64,000 nucleotides of DNA from Rhipidocladum racemiflorum (GCA_036346355.1 CM070576.1:60079712-60143711); one strand, 5' to 3'. Positions 21,593 through 33,560 are shown, numbered from the stretch's first letter. Numbers and translations are program-made. The notes: a model not told the origin generated them from the sequence alone.

Positions 21593-22398
21593 GCAATGCG
21601 GCGCCTACAAAACCCACAAGAAGTAAAGTGATACAGAAATCTAGCAAGTTTCGACGTTCAAAAGAAAAACCATGTTTAACATGCAAGTTCCGATTCACCA
21701 AAATCAAAGATACAGACCATAATCGTTGTACAAGATGAAGGTAATAGAAAATTAATGATATCCTTGGCCTTTTCTTCCTTCTTGTTTTCATAGAAAAATA
21801 CCTCTCATACTGATTATAGATACATCTCAGCAGTTATCACCATCATCCATATCCTCTGTTGGCGTGTTCTTTTGGTGAGAAGAGCTTAAAACATTGAAAA
21901 GTCAGAAATCGATATATGATTATTATCAAGTAAACTTAAAAGTTAGAAGCAATTAAAAAAAGTTTACTAGTTGCTTTATGCCAATCTTGAAGACAAATCA
22001 AAACCTTTCCCTGCGTCGAGTTCGGCGTCAGAGCACGAGAGGAGGAAGACAGGGAGGGAATAGGTAAAGGAGAGGCGGCACCTTCGGCGGTGTCGACCGG
22101 CAACCCGGCGTGGGGCAAGCCGGCGGCACCCTCTTGTGGCCGGCGTAGACTCGGTTGAGGAGAAACAATGCGGGCGTGTAGCAGACATGACGTGGGCTAC
22201 ATGTGACAGTCGCAAAGCCCGCAAGCGCCACCAAAGTGGGTTGTGGGTGTACACTTTAGGTTTTATGCGGGTTAAATTAAGTGGGTTGGCAGATAATCCG
22301 CATCCACTTTCATCCCTAACTGTGTTGCGTGCTGATGTGTAATGAGATTTGATCTTTTTTTAGGGCAACCAATATGTGGTATCACGCTATTACTTCAA
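21593..22398. other. Spacer; no gene seen
   Basis: Continuation of the sequence split by the Copia insertion. Short open frames occur on both strands in 21980-22340, where composition is GC-rich, but none shows a domain. A stretch near 22200-22320 resembles decayed MITE sequence without clear ends. Confidence 0.3.
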
Positions 22399-23330
22399 AC
22401 TAGCAAGGTGGTTCGCGCACGGATTTAATATTATAATATTATATATATATATTATAAGATACAAAAAATATTCACTTTGTTTTCTTATTCTTGTCATCTG
22501 TAATCAAATTTTCTTTCTCAAAAACTTGAATAACATAACAATAAATATAGTATAACATAATATTTTACATTTATATTAGTGAAATATCGTTCTTTCATTA
22601 TTGCAATGTTTGTCTATACTACATGTTAATAATACACATCACATAGCTTATCCCAATTTAGTCGAGTGAACACTCAACAATGAATCACCGTTTCAATCCC
22701 TCCATCTCATGGAGGCCCACCAAATAAAGGATCAAAATATTTATTTTTTGTGAGAATTTTTATCATGCTCTTTTTTTTTTACTTAGCGATTGTAAACCAT
22801 GTCACTACTACAAAAGGGGTTATAATAGACATCCCATTACTGACTTTTTTTTAATAAAAACCATCAAAGATGAGTATCGGGGACATCACAGATGGTTTTT
22901 TGCTAAAATCGTTTGTAATGAGAGGCACATCACAGACAATTTTAGCCAAAAAACCGTTTGTGCTGACCATTTCTAGTAAATAAGACCAGAGAGCCCCAAC
23001 CTACTCTGTATTTTTAGGGTTTTTTTGAGCTATTTTTGAGGTGACTGTGATTGAGAGGCGATCTGGTGAAAAGTGACCCTGGATTTGGAGTTGTGATTGT
23101 AGATCCTTCTGTTCTAGGTCATCTAACGTTAGTAATTGGTTCAAATTTGCATTATATTTAAGATTTAGCTTGGTAAAGAGGGAAATGAAGATGAGTTTTA
23201 GTTCTAGCTTGACGTAGATCTATTTGTTCTCTGTGGTGTAAGCCAGTAGAAAGAGCAAGGAACGTTTCAAAGCTAAGGGTCGAGGGACATCCTGTCTTCG
23301 ATAATCGGGAAGCCCAATCATAAGGGTTGG

Positions 23331-25538
23331 GTGCTTACCGTAGGTGTAGAGCATACGAAGAGGTTCTTCTTCCAAGAGGTGAATGCTTCCAGTGCCAGAA
23401 TAAAATCATGGGAAGCACGCGAGGCACGCCTGACGGCCCAGGTGAAGGAGGAGATGAGGGAGGTGTTGGAGGAGATGATGGCACGTGAGGAGCGCCTAAG
23501 GGCCGAGATGATGGCGATGATCTCCCAGAGTCAGAGTCATGTAGCCTTGCCTGTGATACGCCCTGGTAGCTACGCTTCCAGAAATGATCAGCTCGGTCCC
23601 CACATGAAGGTAATAAGTGTTTCTGACTAAAAGGTATAGGAGTAAGCTTAACAAAGATTATGATTAAGTTGCGCACTTTTTGCAAGCTCCTGCCAAGTGC
23701 TAGCTAGTCCTGATTGAAGTCGGATTTTCCATTGAGGCTGGATGTGGGGTTGCATTTCTAAGCAAGGAGGATGACACGATGCATGGCAGACCTTCGAGGA
23801 AAGGCTACATGAGGGTGCAGGTGGACTATGTCCATGATGATTTCCTATCTCATGTGCTGGAGTTCCCCCGAACGAAGATATCACTACTCTCAGGCAAGCA
23901 CGAATGTCGTTCATCAAGTGGCCCACGATGGGTGTCATACTGTAGAAGGTATAACACCCCGCATCTTGTCCATCATTTCAATACTGCAACACGTCATGTT
24001 ACATATGTACGTGCTTTACAGGTTACTGGTCCTGCACCTGCTTCTACTGCTGCACCTGCTCCTGCTGTTGCACCTGCTCCTACTGCTGCACCTACAACTT
24101 CTCCGGCTCCTAAACAGAGTGCACAGCTGGTGCGCAAAAGGACTACTAGCACGCTGACGAAAGATCCACATGAGAGCTCGAAGAATCCTTCTGTGAAGAA
24201 GGCAAAGTTTTTAGAGGCCACAGAGCCCCCTAAAGATTCTAAGGGGTTCGTACATGGAAAGCCTCTTGTCCCAAGCAATGAATTGAATGCTTTAGACTTG
24301 TGCACTCACTTGGTATATGGATGATACATCGACAAGGCGCATGAGGCTGAGCCTTGTGTCGATTTCAATGTGAGGTATCGAGGGGGACAATTCCACCACC
24401 ATAAGGATGGGACATTCCCAGTAAGTTTTCATGATCTGTTCTTTTTGTACCACCTGAAAGCTACCGATATTTCTACTATACGACTCTGGATGCTGTATGT
24501 ATCGCACCATACTCATCCTTGTTAGTGTTTACTAATTTTGTATTATGTTTTTTTAACAATTGACACGAGTTGCGGGATAATGAGGCAGCGAGCTGTGACG
24601 GATCGACACCTTGTTGGGTTTGTCGATCACGAGATGGTGTCTACGACTATAGTTAGGTTTCAATCGGAGTTCCGTGTTAACTACATCAAGTAGGCATTGC
24701 ATGCTGAAGCGAAAAAGGACTCCATTCTCTTCCCGTACCACCAGGAGTAAGTACTACTTTACAATTCAATTACTTGTACGCACTTAAACCGTATATGAAC
24801 TTATTTTCTTGCACTGTGTACTATTTAATAAGCAACCATTGGGTTCTACTTGTGGGTGTTCCGAGTGAAAATAAAGTCTACATGTTTAACTCGCTCGAAA
24901 ATAGACTGATGGACTATGCAATCCAGCCTGTTTTGCAGAAGTAAGTACATTCTTCTAACCTAACACTTTACATATTGAACTATGTTAGATATTTTTTTTG
25001 CCTCAATGGCATCTCTCCAATGTATGTAGGGTTTTCTTGTCTTACGTTGCTGAAGGTGGGCGACACAATGATAAACAAGGCAACGAACTGGAGTGGAAGT
25101 GCTTCAAGGTACAAGTGTCTATCATAGAATTTTTTTTCTCACATCTATTGTTTGTCTCCTAATTTAAGTTTCTTTGTTCATAGTGTCATGAACAAGGGTG
25201 CGATGACCTGTGTGGTTTTTACATGATGCATCATATGCTGATTCTGGTCAGCGGCTCACATCTTATCCCTAAGGTATAGAACTAATTATTGTACCACTCT
25301 CAATATAATACTGCCAATGTGATATTTGTTTACATACATAATACTATCAGCCTTTTACAATCAAATTTTAAAACTTAAATATATTGCACTACTTTCTATT
25401 TTGCAGGGCCTTGATATCCCCCAGAAGAGCCTAAGCAACAAAGATCTCAAGAAATTACGAGACCACATATGCCAATGGTGCTTGACAGAAGTTATAGTGG
25501 AGAATGGTAGATTTAGAGACCCGACAGGCTCTTACTAG
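23331..25538 (+). pseudogene. Ulp1-type (C48) cysteine protease gene of the CACTA element, decayed
   Basis: Fragments on the plus strand appear in family order: a Glu/Arg-rich coiled coil (about 23400-23540), an Ala/Pro-rich low-complexity linker (24030-24115), a basic Lys/Ser segment, then the protease domain. In the domain the catalytic His is present in NHWVLLVG (His codon 24837-24839). The expected Asp of the next block is Asn in VYMFNSLENR (24888-24890). The Cys sits in DDLCGFYMMHHM (25211-25213), preceded by the oxyanion-hole Gln (HEQG). The last exon-like piece runs to TAG at 25536-25538. A stop at 24322 and another near 24691 break the frames between plausible introns. The enzyme, if ever made, would cleave ubiquitin-like conjugates; here it looks inactive. 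Confidence 0.65.
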
Positions 25539-25559
25539 TCTATATAATGTAAACAATAT

Positions 25560-25712
25560 TAATGTGAATGTGATGTGTACTGAATGTGATGTTTGGATGT
25601 TATGTGATATTGTGTTAGATATTGTGAATGTTCTGTGATAGTCATATTGTGAATGTTATGTAATATTGTCATATTGTGAATGTTTTGTGATATTGTCAAA
25701 TTGTGTAGGGGT
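25560..25712. repeat. Short tandem-like repeat (ATATTGTGAATGTT units)
   Basis: Several imperfect copies of a roughly 27-bp unit containing ATTGTGAATGTTNTGTGATATTGTC lie between the last coding fragment and the subterminal repeats of the CACTA element. Confidence 0.55.
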
Positions 25713-25728
25713 TGTTTTCGAATGATGA

Positions 25729-26128
25729 ACAGTAACATCACCACAATCAGTTCCCATGTATAACTGATGTTGATAATCATCATGGAATCGATTGTGTCAT
25801 CACAATTGGTTCCCGTAAAGAACCGATTGTGATAATCACATAACCACAATCGATTCCCAGAAAGAACCAATTGTGGTGAGGTTGTTATCACAATCCGTTC
25901 CTTGTGGGTACCGATTGTGATAACAACCTCATCACAATCGATTTCTTTAAAGAACTGATTGTGATAATCACATCATCATAATCGATTCCCACAAAGAACC
26001 GATTGTGATGACTGATTATTACTATCGTGCGGGAACCGACTGTGATAGAGCTTCCTCATCACTATCGTTGGACTTTCTATCACCACCAAAATCGATTGTG
26101 ATGATGAAAAAGAACCGATTATGATGTA
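25729..26128. repeat. Right subterminal repeat array of the CACTA element
   Basis: Multiple direct and inverted copies of AACCGATTGTGAT-like units occur, with variants such as ACCAATTGTGGT and ATCACAATCGATTCC. They alternate with ATCACA spacers. Such arrays bind the TNPA-type protein in En/Spm elements. Confidence 0.75.
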
Positions 26129-26305
26129 TATTCTTGTAGTAGTGTCCACCACTTATTTTGGTGGGACCAGATTATAACGGTGCATATTAATCATATATAG
26201 ATATTAGTCATATAAAAATATACAATTATAAAAAATATAGTTATATATAAAAGATAATCGTATCATAATATCTAACCGCACAGTTGCACGGGTAAATTTG
26301 CTAGT

Positions 26306-26950
26306 TAAGGAAAAGAAGCATGATACTCAATGTATGCATTAACCTACACTTGCTCAATTGGAGGGTGTTGAGCAAATGATAGAAACATGGAGATCAAGGT
26401 CACCAGATCTCAGGTATGATAATGCTGCACTTGCTCAAGTTATTTTACCGTCATCTCAAGAGACAACCAAGGGGCAAGTTTGGACAAGAATGAAGAAGAA
26501 AAGTGAGCTACAAGATGGCAGTGAGGAAGTTCAATCGTTAAAGGAGAATGAGTACCAGTTGGAGGGCAAGCAACCTCCGTGGAGGCAAGAAAAGAAAAAT
26601 GGCTGAAATTGGCATAGCGCGGAAGATCCAAGCACATCATCACCTGACAATGACAAAAGTAAGTATGTATTAAGGTAGAGTGTTGAAAAATATTCAATGC
26701 ATACTTGATGCTTCTAGAATAGTTGGGAAATTTAATTATAGAGCTCTTTTATGGTACACTAAATTGAATATGAATCGTTCATTTTTTTCGATCCAATGGA
26801 TCAGATTAATTAGAGTTTACTTATACTACACCTGGTTGTAGAGTAGTAGAAACACTCTTAACAAATCAACGATTAGATGTGATTTCTACTGCATATTTTA
26901 TACTATAAGGATAATCCACCGTAAAATTTCTCCAATTATATGAGGTAATA
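26306..26950. other. Spacer with a short unassigned open frame (26358-26606, +)
   Basis: The frame (82 codons, Lys/Glu-rich) has a plausible codon look but no recognisable domain, and ends without splice-linked partners I can identify. It may be a gene or element fragment. The rest is AT-rich. Confidence 0.3.
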
Positions 26951-27017
26951 TCCGTCGTCGGACTCAAACCCTGGTCTCTCGAGTGAGAACTGTGTATCCT
27001 AATTAGACAACAACGGA
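26951..27017 (-). pseudogene. tRNA-Glu(CTC) pseudogene
   Basis: The minus strand reads TCCGTTGTTGTCTA at the 5' end (27017 downward), TTAGGATAC in the D-arm region, a TTCTCAC anticodon loop (CTC anticodon, complement of 26985-26987), CGAGAGACC, a T loop GGGTTTGAGTCC and a 3' acceptor strand GACGACGGA. This matches the plant tRNA-Glu(CTC) layout along its whole length. About five D-loop bases are missing, the B box has C changed to T, and the T stem is mispaired, so it is almost certainly not functional. Confidence 0.7.
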
Positions 27018-27270
27018 AGGCTACTCAAAATGACATTTGTAACCTATATGATTATTATTTCCCCCGTTTGACACTGCTAGGTGCTAGCTAGCAGTCATAT
27101 GCAAGTAATTGAAGATCAGTCACCTGGAAACGACTGGGTATACCTGCACACGTACGATTCCTTGTCAAGAAAACTTCTCTAGCTAAGCGTCACCGCAGGG
27201 GTCAACGTAGATCGCTTTCGCACCGTGGGGCACTACAGCCTATGCGGTAGCATTTTCATTCGGTTTCCAT

Positions 27271-27621
27271 TAGGGTTGTAACTTGTAAGCGAGTCTTCCT
27301 CGAGCTAGCCTAGCCTCCTATGCTTAAACTCGGTATAAACTTGAGCCGAGCTCAAGCGAGCCTAAGTTGGGTTAACCTAGGCTCAAGTTAAGCACTAATT
27401 TTAAACATTAACAAAAGCTAGCTCGAGAAAGCTCGGTAAGAGTTAACATCCCGTAATATTTAACCATCAATACAAACATATACTAAGGCCCGTAAACTAT
27501 TCGAACTCGATTTGCTATACCTCACGAGCTCGAGATCAAACTTAAGCTCGACTTATTTGGAGCTCGAGCCAAAATCGAATTGAACTTAAGAGTGCGCTGA
27601 GCCCGAGCAGCTCGCAACCCA
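27271..27621. mobile_element. Non-autonomous hAT element (351 bp)
   Basis: Begins TAGGGTTGTAACTT and ends CTCGCAACCCA, short inverted tips. The perfect 8-bp duplication GTTTCCAT flanks it (27263-27270 and 27622-27629). The interior is full of AGCTCGAG-type words in both orientations and has no transposase. A related fragment occurs at 41915-42230. Confidence 0.9.
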
Positions 27622-27764
27622 GTTTCCATACAGTGGCCACCGTTCCTACATAGAGCTGCTCTCGACTCCTGTGTGCACTAGTTGAAAACCTCTCAGGTCG
27701 CCTGCCCAGTCAATTTGAACAAATTGAAACTTTTTATCTGGACTATAATTCATTGGTCTTTAAC

Positions 27765-27983
27765 TGTTAGACAACATCGCTATCGAATAGTCTGGGGTTG
27801 CCTAATAGATCTAAACTGGAGAACAGAAAGAGAGGGCGAGAGACACAATATGAGGAGGAACGGATCTGCTTTATTATTCTGTATGCTTGTGTACAATGGG
27901 GTGACCCCCTGCCTCCTATATATAGCGGTTCTGCTTAGAGATAAGGAAGAGTCCATATCGGATACGAATCCGGTTTCCTAACA
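27765..27983 (-). repeat. 3' LTR of the minus-strand Copia element (219 bp)
   Basis: The minus strand begins TGTTAGGAAACCGG and ends TTGTCTAACA. A TATATATAG box lies near its centre (complement of 27919-27927). The purine tract AAGGGGGAG lies immediately upstream on the minus strand. Confidence 0.95.
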
Positions 27984-28230
27984 CTCCCCCTTGGACTCTT
28001 CACTGCGAGATGCATATGCCTCATTAAAACTCCATAAAAACCCAGTGGGAAAAATAATTGGAGAAAGAGTACATAGCACACGCTTGCTGTGTTGCACGGA
28101 TTGCCTCATCAAAACCTTATGTAAGAAAACTTCAATGAAAAACTTACTTAAGGAAAAGAGTACAATCCACCCAAACTTCAATGTTAATCTTCAAGATTTA
28201 CGTTGGGTACTCAAACTTCATGGTTGAGAT

Positions 28231-31200
28231 TTATGTAGGAGTATGTGAAAAATCTCCCCCTGAAATCTGCACTTCTCTAAGCCTCATCATCCCGATTCCT
28301 CTAATACATCTTTCAAAAGAAGATGCCGGGAGTGACTTAGTGAATAAATCTGCGAGATTTTCACACGACTTAGTATGCAGTATCTTTATCTCGTTCATCT
28401 TATGCATTTCATGAGCATAAAAGAACTTGGGGTTGATATGCTTTGTAAGGTTACTCTTCACATATCCCATTTGTACTTGTGCAACACAAGCTGCATTATC
28501 TTCATAGATAATAGTGGGGGTTTGTTCCATGTTCAGACCACATGACTTCTGGATGTGGTGAACCATTCTTCGAAGCCATGCACATTCCCGAGAGGCTTCA
28601 TACAATGCAATGATTTCTGAGTGGTTAGTCGACGTAGAGACAAGAGTCTGCTTAGACGACTTCCAAGAAATTGCCGTTCCACCGCAAAGGAAAACATACC
28701 CAGTTTGTGACTTGCCAGTATGCGGGTCCGATAGGTACCCAGCATCGGCGTAGCCAACTAAATTCAATTCATTGTTTCTTCCGTAAAACAAGCCGAGGTC
28801 TTTGCTTCCTTGAAGGTAACGGAAGATGTCCTTCACCCCTTTCCAATGCCTTTTGGTGGGTTCTGCACTGTACCGCGCTAGCAAATTCACGGCGAACGCA
28901 ATGTCCGGCCTAGTGCTATTCGCAAGGTACATGAGCGCTCCAATTGCACTCAAGTATGGGAATTCCGCTCCGGGACTTCCTCCTCTTCTTTAGGCCTGCG
29001 GGTCTAGGTGCGCTTGGAGTGACCTTGACCATTGGGGTCTTTGCGGGTATGCCTTTTCAAAGCCAAATCTCTCCAACACTTTCTGCGTGTAGGATGCTTG
29101 GTGTACCAAGATTCCGCCTTGGACATGTTCAAGCTGCAAGCCTAAACAGAACTTGGTTTTACCCAAGTCTTTCATTTCAAACTCAGATTTCAAGTATGTG
29201 CATGCTTCTTCAATTTCCTCATCCGTCCTAATGATGTTCAAGTCATCTACATAGACGGAGATTATACAAAAACCATTCGTGGATCGTTGTATAAATACAC
29301 ATGGACAATCTTCGCTGTTCGTGTAGCCTTTCTTGCAGAGAAAGTCACTCAAACGATTGTACCACATTCTTCCTGACTGTTTTAGCCCATACAGTGATTT
29401 CTCCAATTTCACACTGTATAGGTTTCTGTTTGCTCTGTCTTGGTTTGGGATAGGGATACCTTCCGGTACTTTCATATAAATCTCCGAATCCAAGTTTCCA
29501 TACAAATACGCTGTGACAACATCCATTAGCTTCAAGTTGACTACCATTGAGATTAAGTATCTAAAGGTAATTCCACCCATGACCGGAGAATAGGTTTCTT
29601 CATAATCAACCCTAGGACGTTGAGTGAAACCTTGAACAACAAGCCTTGCAATGGTTATTGCTCTTTTCATAGATTCTCCTATTATTACAAAATTTATGGC
29701 CATTTCGTCATGGTGTGCTTCATGCACTTCTACTTGCTCTTCATTGCTATTTCCCATTCCAGGAGCAAGTTCCTTTAGTTTTTCTCCGCCAATGTGTGCG
29801 CACACATTATTTCTGGCGGTTTCTTCCAATTGAAGATTCAAATCTGGAATTGCCTTTTCGACAGGCTTCTTTCCAGTGCCAGGTCTCAACTGGCCCCCTT
29901 TCTTGCTTTGGGGCATTTTTGTGATTGGCTATGGTAAGTCCTCTTGCCCATTTTTCCCCAGACGTCTCCGGGTACTTTGGGTTTGAGAAGCCAGATTTCC
30001 TGTTCTTTTTCTTTGAGGCCTCTGAACAGGATGAGGGATACCTTCTGCTTTCTTTGGTATTTCCACCCTCTCTGGTGCATTTCTTGCTGGTACATGCGAC
30101 TTAACCACGCTCTTCAGATCACAAAAATGATCAGGCAGTTCATTTGCTAAATTCTGCAAATCAATTATCTTCTGGACTTCTTGATTTGCTTCATTAGTGC
30201 GAGGGTCATGCGCGGGGATCCCAGTGGAATGCCATATTATTTCCCGGCATTTTTCATCCAATGGTTGATTCTCTCCCCCTAATGACGGGAAACGGTCCTC
30301 GTCAAAGATACAGTCAGCGAATCGGGCTGTATGCAAGTCTCCAGTCATGGGTTCCAAGTACCTGATTATGGATGCACTCTCATAACCAACGTATATCCCA
30401 GACTTGCGGAGAGGGCCCATTGCAGTCCGCTGTGGGGGTGGTATAGGTACATATACCATACATTCAATTCTTCAGGTTGACCCAATGCACTAGTTTGCAT
30501 GGTTGAATGGATGTTGTAGGCCGATTGTCTATAATTGATGAGTGCTGCTGCATACAGACATGCGTGTCCCCAACAATTGTTGGACAAGTTACAACTCTGC
30601 AAGAGCGGGCCGGCAATAAACTTAATCCTCTTTATGAGTGCTTGACTAGTCCATTTTGCGTATGGACATGCGATGCAGTGCTCAATAGTTATTCGATTCT
30701 TTGTGCAATAATCATCAAATACCTTAGAAGTAAATTACCGGCATTGTCCATTCGAATGGACTTCACGCGATGATCGGGAAAAACATTCTTAATTACGATG
30801 ATCTGCGAGATCGCTTTGCGAATGCATGATTCCTTGTTGATGACAAACATGTATGCGACCATTTCAGGAAGCATCAATGAGCACCATAAAGGATCGAAAC
30901 GGCCCTAACAATGGCTGAATCGGTCCGCAAAATATCCCCACGAATGCGTTCCAGGAATGCGAGGATTTCATGTTGCACTTTCATAACAGAGGGTCTAGTT
31001 ATTACTTTCCCGGTGGCACATGCATGGCACACAAAATCTTCGTGATTCGAGAAATTCTTAACATTAATGCCATGACCTTGTGAGTTGTTAACTATATTTC
31101 TCATCAATCTAAGACCAGGATGACCTAATCTACAATGCCATAAAGCAAATAATTCAGAGCTTCTAAAGACAGTCTTCAAAGAAGTATACACTGCGTGTGC

Positions 31201-31578
31201 ATTGATTTTCATGTAGTACAACCCAGATTCATATGAGGGACATTTTTCTAGTACCATCTTTCCATATTCCGCGTGCTTCACAATGCATAAGTGTTCTTTG
31301 CCATTTTCTTCATTGGTTTCTGCGTGAAACCCATTGGCGCGGATATCCTTGAAACTTAAGAGAGTGCGAGTTGATTCAGGGTACAAGAGGGCTTCTTCAA
31401 TTACCAAAGTTGTACCCATTGGCAATATAATTGTGGCTCTTCCTGAGCCTATTATATGCGTATCGCTTCCTGCGATTGTCGTAATCCTTCCAGCGTTCTT
31501 CGTGATCGTCTGGAAGTATTTCGACTCTCTTAAGATGGTATTTGTTGTGCCACTATCAACAATGCATATTTCCTCCAT
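28231..31578 (-). pseudogene. Copia pol (protease, integrase remnant, RT, RNase H), disrupted
   Basis: From 31578 downward the frame gives an intact protease site (VDSGTTNT) and a preintegrase zinc region (WHCRLGHPG, CHACATGK). Integrase is only partly preserved: the SIRMDN block near 30735 is followed by a deletion and a frame change. 30459-29929 is the integrase tail and linker. 29916-28990 is RT with VTAYLYGNLDSEIYMKVPEG, YGLKQSGRMWYNRL and a complete YVDD box. A TAA at 28992-28990 separates RT from RNase H (28953-28231), which keeps YADAGYLSD and the HSEIIALYEA block. Another in-frame stop lies at 29931-29929. Some single domains look intact but the polyprotein cannot be made whole. Confidence 0.92.
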
Positions 31579-31949
31579 TGGGTGCTACACGATTTCTAGA
31601 TGAAAAGAAATATAATTCTAATCTGACAGTGGCAAAGTAATTCAAACATTGCTTGCAAGTAAAGAATACTGGAATAAAGAATAAATAACAATTCTATTCA
31701 TGAGAAAAAGTATGCTCTTCGAGAGCTTACTATTCATTATGCAATCTGATGTCTATGTGAGATAATTCTGACAATTCAGGTCAGTTCTTCAAAAACTCAC
31801 GTTAGATAATGCCACACCTTTGCACATTCATAAGGTTCTTCCATTAGATTACTGCGTGCAATCTAATAGAAAATGGCTGCTAGATTCAATAAAATGCATA
31901 ATTGAATTCTTATGAGTTTCCAGCAAACTAAAAGAAAGCAATAATATCA

Positions 31950-32130
31950 AGATTCATATATACAAAGATAAATGCAAAATTCATAAGTACAAGATTCATA
32001 AGTACGGAATTCATAAATGCAAAATTCATAAGCGCGAGATTCATAAATGCAGGATTCATCAATACAGTATTCATAACTGCAAAATTCATATATACACAGA
32101 TTCATAAATATTCATAAATACGGAGAAAAG
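31950..32130. repeat. Imperfect ~17-bp tandem repeat in the Copia leader (ATTCATAA units)
   Basis: About ten copies of AATTCATAAGTACAAG-like or GATTCATAAATGCAAA-like units run in a row on the plus strand, with point differences. It lies where gag would be expected in the minus-strand Copia element. Confidence 0.75.
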
Positions 32131-33116
32131 AAATCCCACATAAATTAAATGCGGTGTAATGCTAATTACAATTTATGTAACTCTCGTTGGTTGGGAGCGA
32201 AAGCAGTGCGAATATCTCCGTCAATTCGACTCTTGGCCAGGTCAACCTGCCCCTAGGGCTCACATGAGGGAGGGAGCACTTCCCGTTTCCGGGTGCCAAT
32301 TAAAGAACCAAGCCTCATGTGTGTTTTCCTAGACACCAATTGTCTCATATTTGTTTATTCATTACCAAAATCAAATCCCAACCACTCAGTTTCTCATAAA
32401 ATTCATGCAAATATTCATAAATACAGAAAATAAGTCTAAGTACAAATTAAAACAGAGCCATAAAATTTTCTGGATTTTCTAGATATTTTTCATAATTTTC
32501 TGAAAATCTTCAGAATTTTCTAATCAATTTCCGAATTTCTTATTCAATATTCAGGAAAAGGATAATGGGGAGGGGCAAACTGGTAATTTCGCATCCCCTT
32601 TCTTTTCTATCCGATTCCAATTGGTTTCAACTTTCAATCCAATTCAATAGGCGTTGGGCCCGTGGCTTCATCACCGAATGAAATGCACTTCTAGTGCATT
32701 GAACCAGATGGACAAAAGTCCATCGTCTTGCTTTATCTCACTGCGCCTCGCGCGCCGCTGACTGGCCCTCCGTGCGCTGCGCCATTTCTTTGTCTCGCCA
32801 TCGCCGCCCGACCAGCAATGACGGACATGGCATGGCGGCGGCCGGTATGATAGCGCTCGTACCTGATGGCCGCGGCGCGGTTCTGGTGCGTCTGGCGAGC
32901 CGCGGTTCCTCTGCGGCTCTGGCGTCGGGCAACACCGTCGGTTTTATTCGGCGCCAGCGGTCGGTAGCGAAGCGGCGGCGGCGACTGCGTGGTCATTGGC
33001 GAGGCCGATCAATCGTGCATGCGGTGGCTCTCGAATCGTGCATGCGATGGCGTTCGATTCAGGCCGAGCTCGGTGGTGTTTCGGGCCCAATATTGGGAAA
33101 ACGGCTTATTCTTCGT

Positions 33117-33560
33117 GGACTTCATGTCCTTTTCTGATTCTATGGACTTCGTGTCCTTTCCCAATATTCCAGAACTTCAAGTTTGGACTTCTTGTCCAAT
33201 TTGTTTTGGCTACTGAGATGTTACTGGCTGGCGAGTCTTTGGCCGACCATGCGCGACGGCGGCCATGACTTCGTGCAGCGGCGCCGCTTCGGGTGCATGC
33301 GGGGAGTCAGCCTGTCGACGGTGAGCCTCCGGCGACGCTTCGTGCGTACGGAGGCCATCGGCGTTTTCCAGCCGTGGTTAGCAATAGCTTCATGTCAAGC
33401 TGGAGATGTAGCCGGTTGCACCGTAGCGATTTGTATTTATAGTTTCCTGTTCTGTAATTTGTATCTGTAGCTTCTTGCCACGAATTGCAAAATATCGATA
33501 CGTACTGTGGCTTCATGCCACAATCTGTAGATTATATGCATACTCGCAGCTTCGTGCCAC
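33117..33560. repeat. Six dispersed hairpin-like CTTC-N-TG motifs in the Copia leader
   Basis: GGACTTCATGTCC (33117-33129), GGACTTCGTGTCC (33144-33156) and GGACTTCTTGTCC (33185-33197) share a GGAC/GTCC stem. TAGCTTCTTGCCA (33468-33480), TGGCTTCATGCCA (33508-33520) and CAGCTTCGTGCCA (33547-33559) share the same core with a GGC/GCC-type stem. All six keep CTTC-N-TG in the centre. Confidence 0.6.

Larger units (their letters stand above)
22803..26144. mobile_element. CACTA (En/Spm-type) transposon with decayed Ulp1-like gene
   Basis: Begins CACTACTACAAAAGGGG and ends ATTCTTGTAGTAGTG, an inverted CACTA terminus. Subterminal repeats crowd both ends; those at the right are many copies of AACCGATTGTGAT. 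The expected 3-bp duplication is not matched (TGT left, TCC right). No TNP2-type transposase is visible. The interior carries pieces of the accessory Ulp1-type gene common in grass CACTA elements, so the copy would be non-autonomous. Confidence 0.85.
22399..26305. mobile_element. TIR-bounded repeat (ACTAGCAA ends) interrupted by a CACTA element
   Basis: The left end ACTAGCAAGGTGGTTCGCGC (22399 onward) and the reverse complement of the right end ACTAGCAAATTTACCCGTGC (to 26305) share the ACTAGCAA tip and a similar GC core (GCGCACGG, GTGCAACTGTGCGG). The intervening sequence, apart from the nested CACTA (22803-26144), is about 565 bp, AT-rich and non-coding. I could not find a target duplication, so the superfamily (possibly MULE-like) is open. 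Confidence 0.45.

Noticed and set aside
32733..33268. GC-rich frames in the leader of the minus-strand Copia element
   Set aside because: Looked for gag or a captured gene fragment; no zinc knuckle, capsid motif or known domain on either strand.
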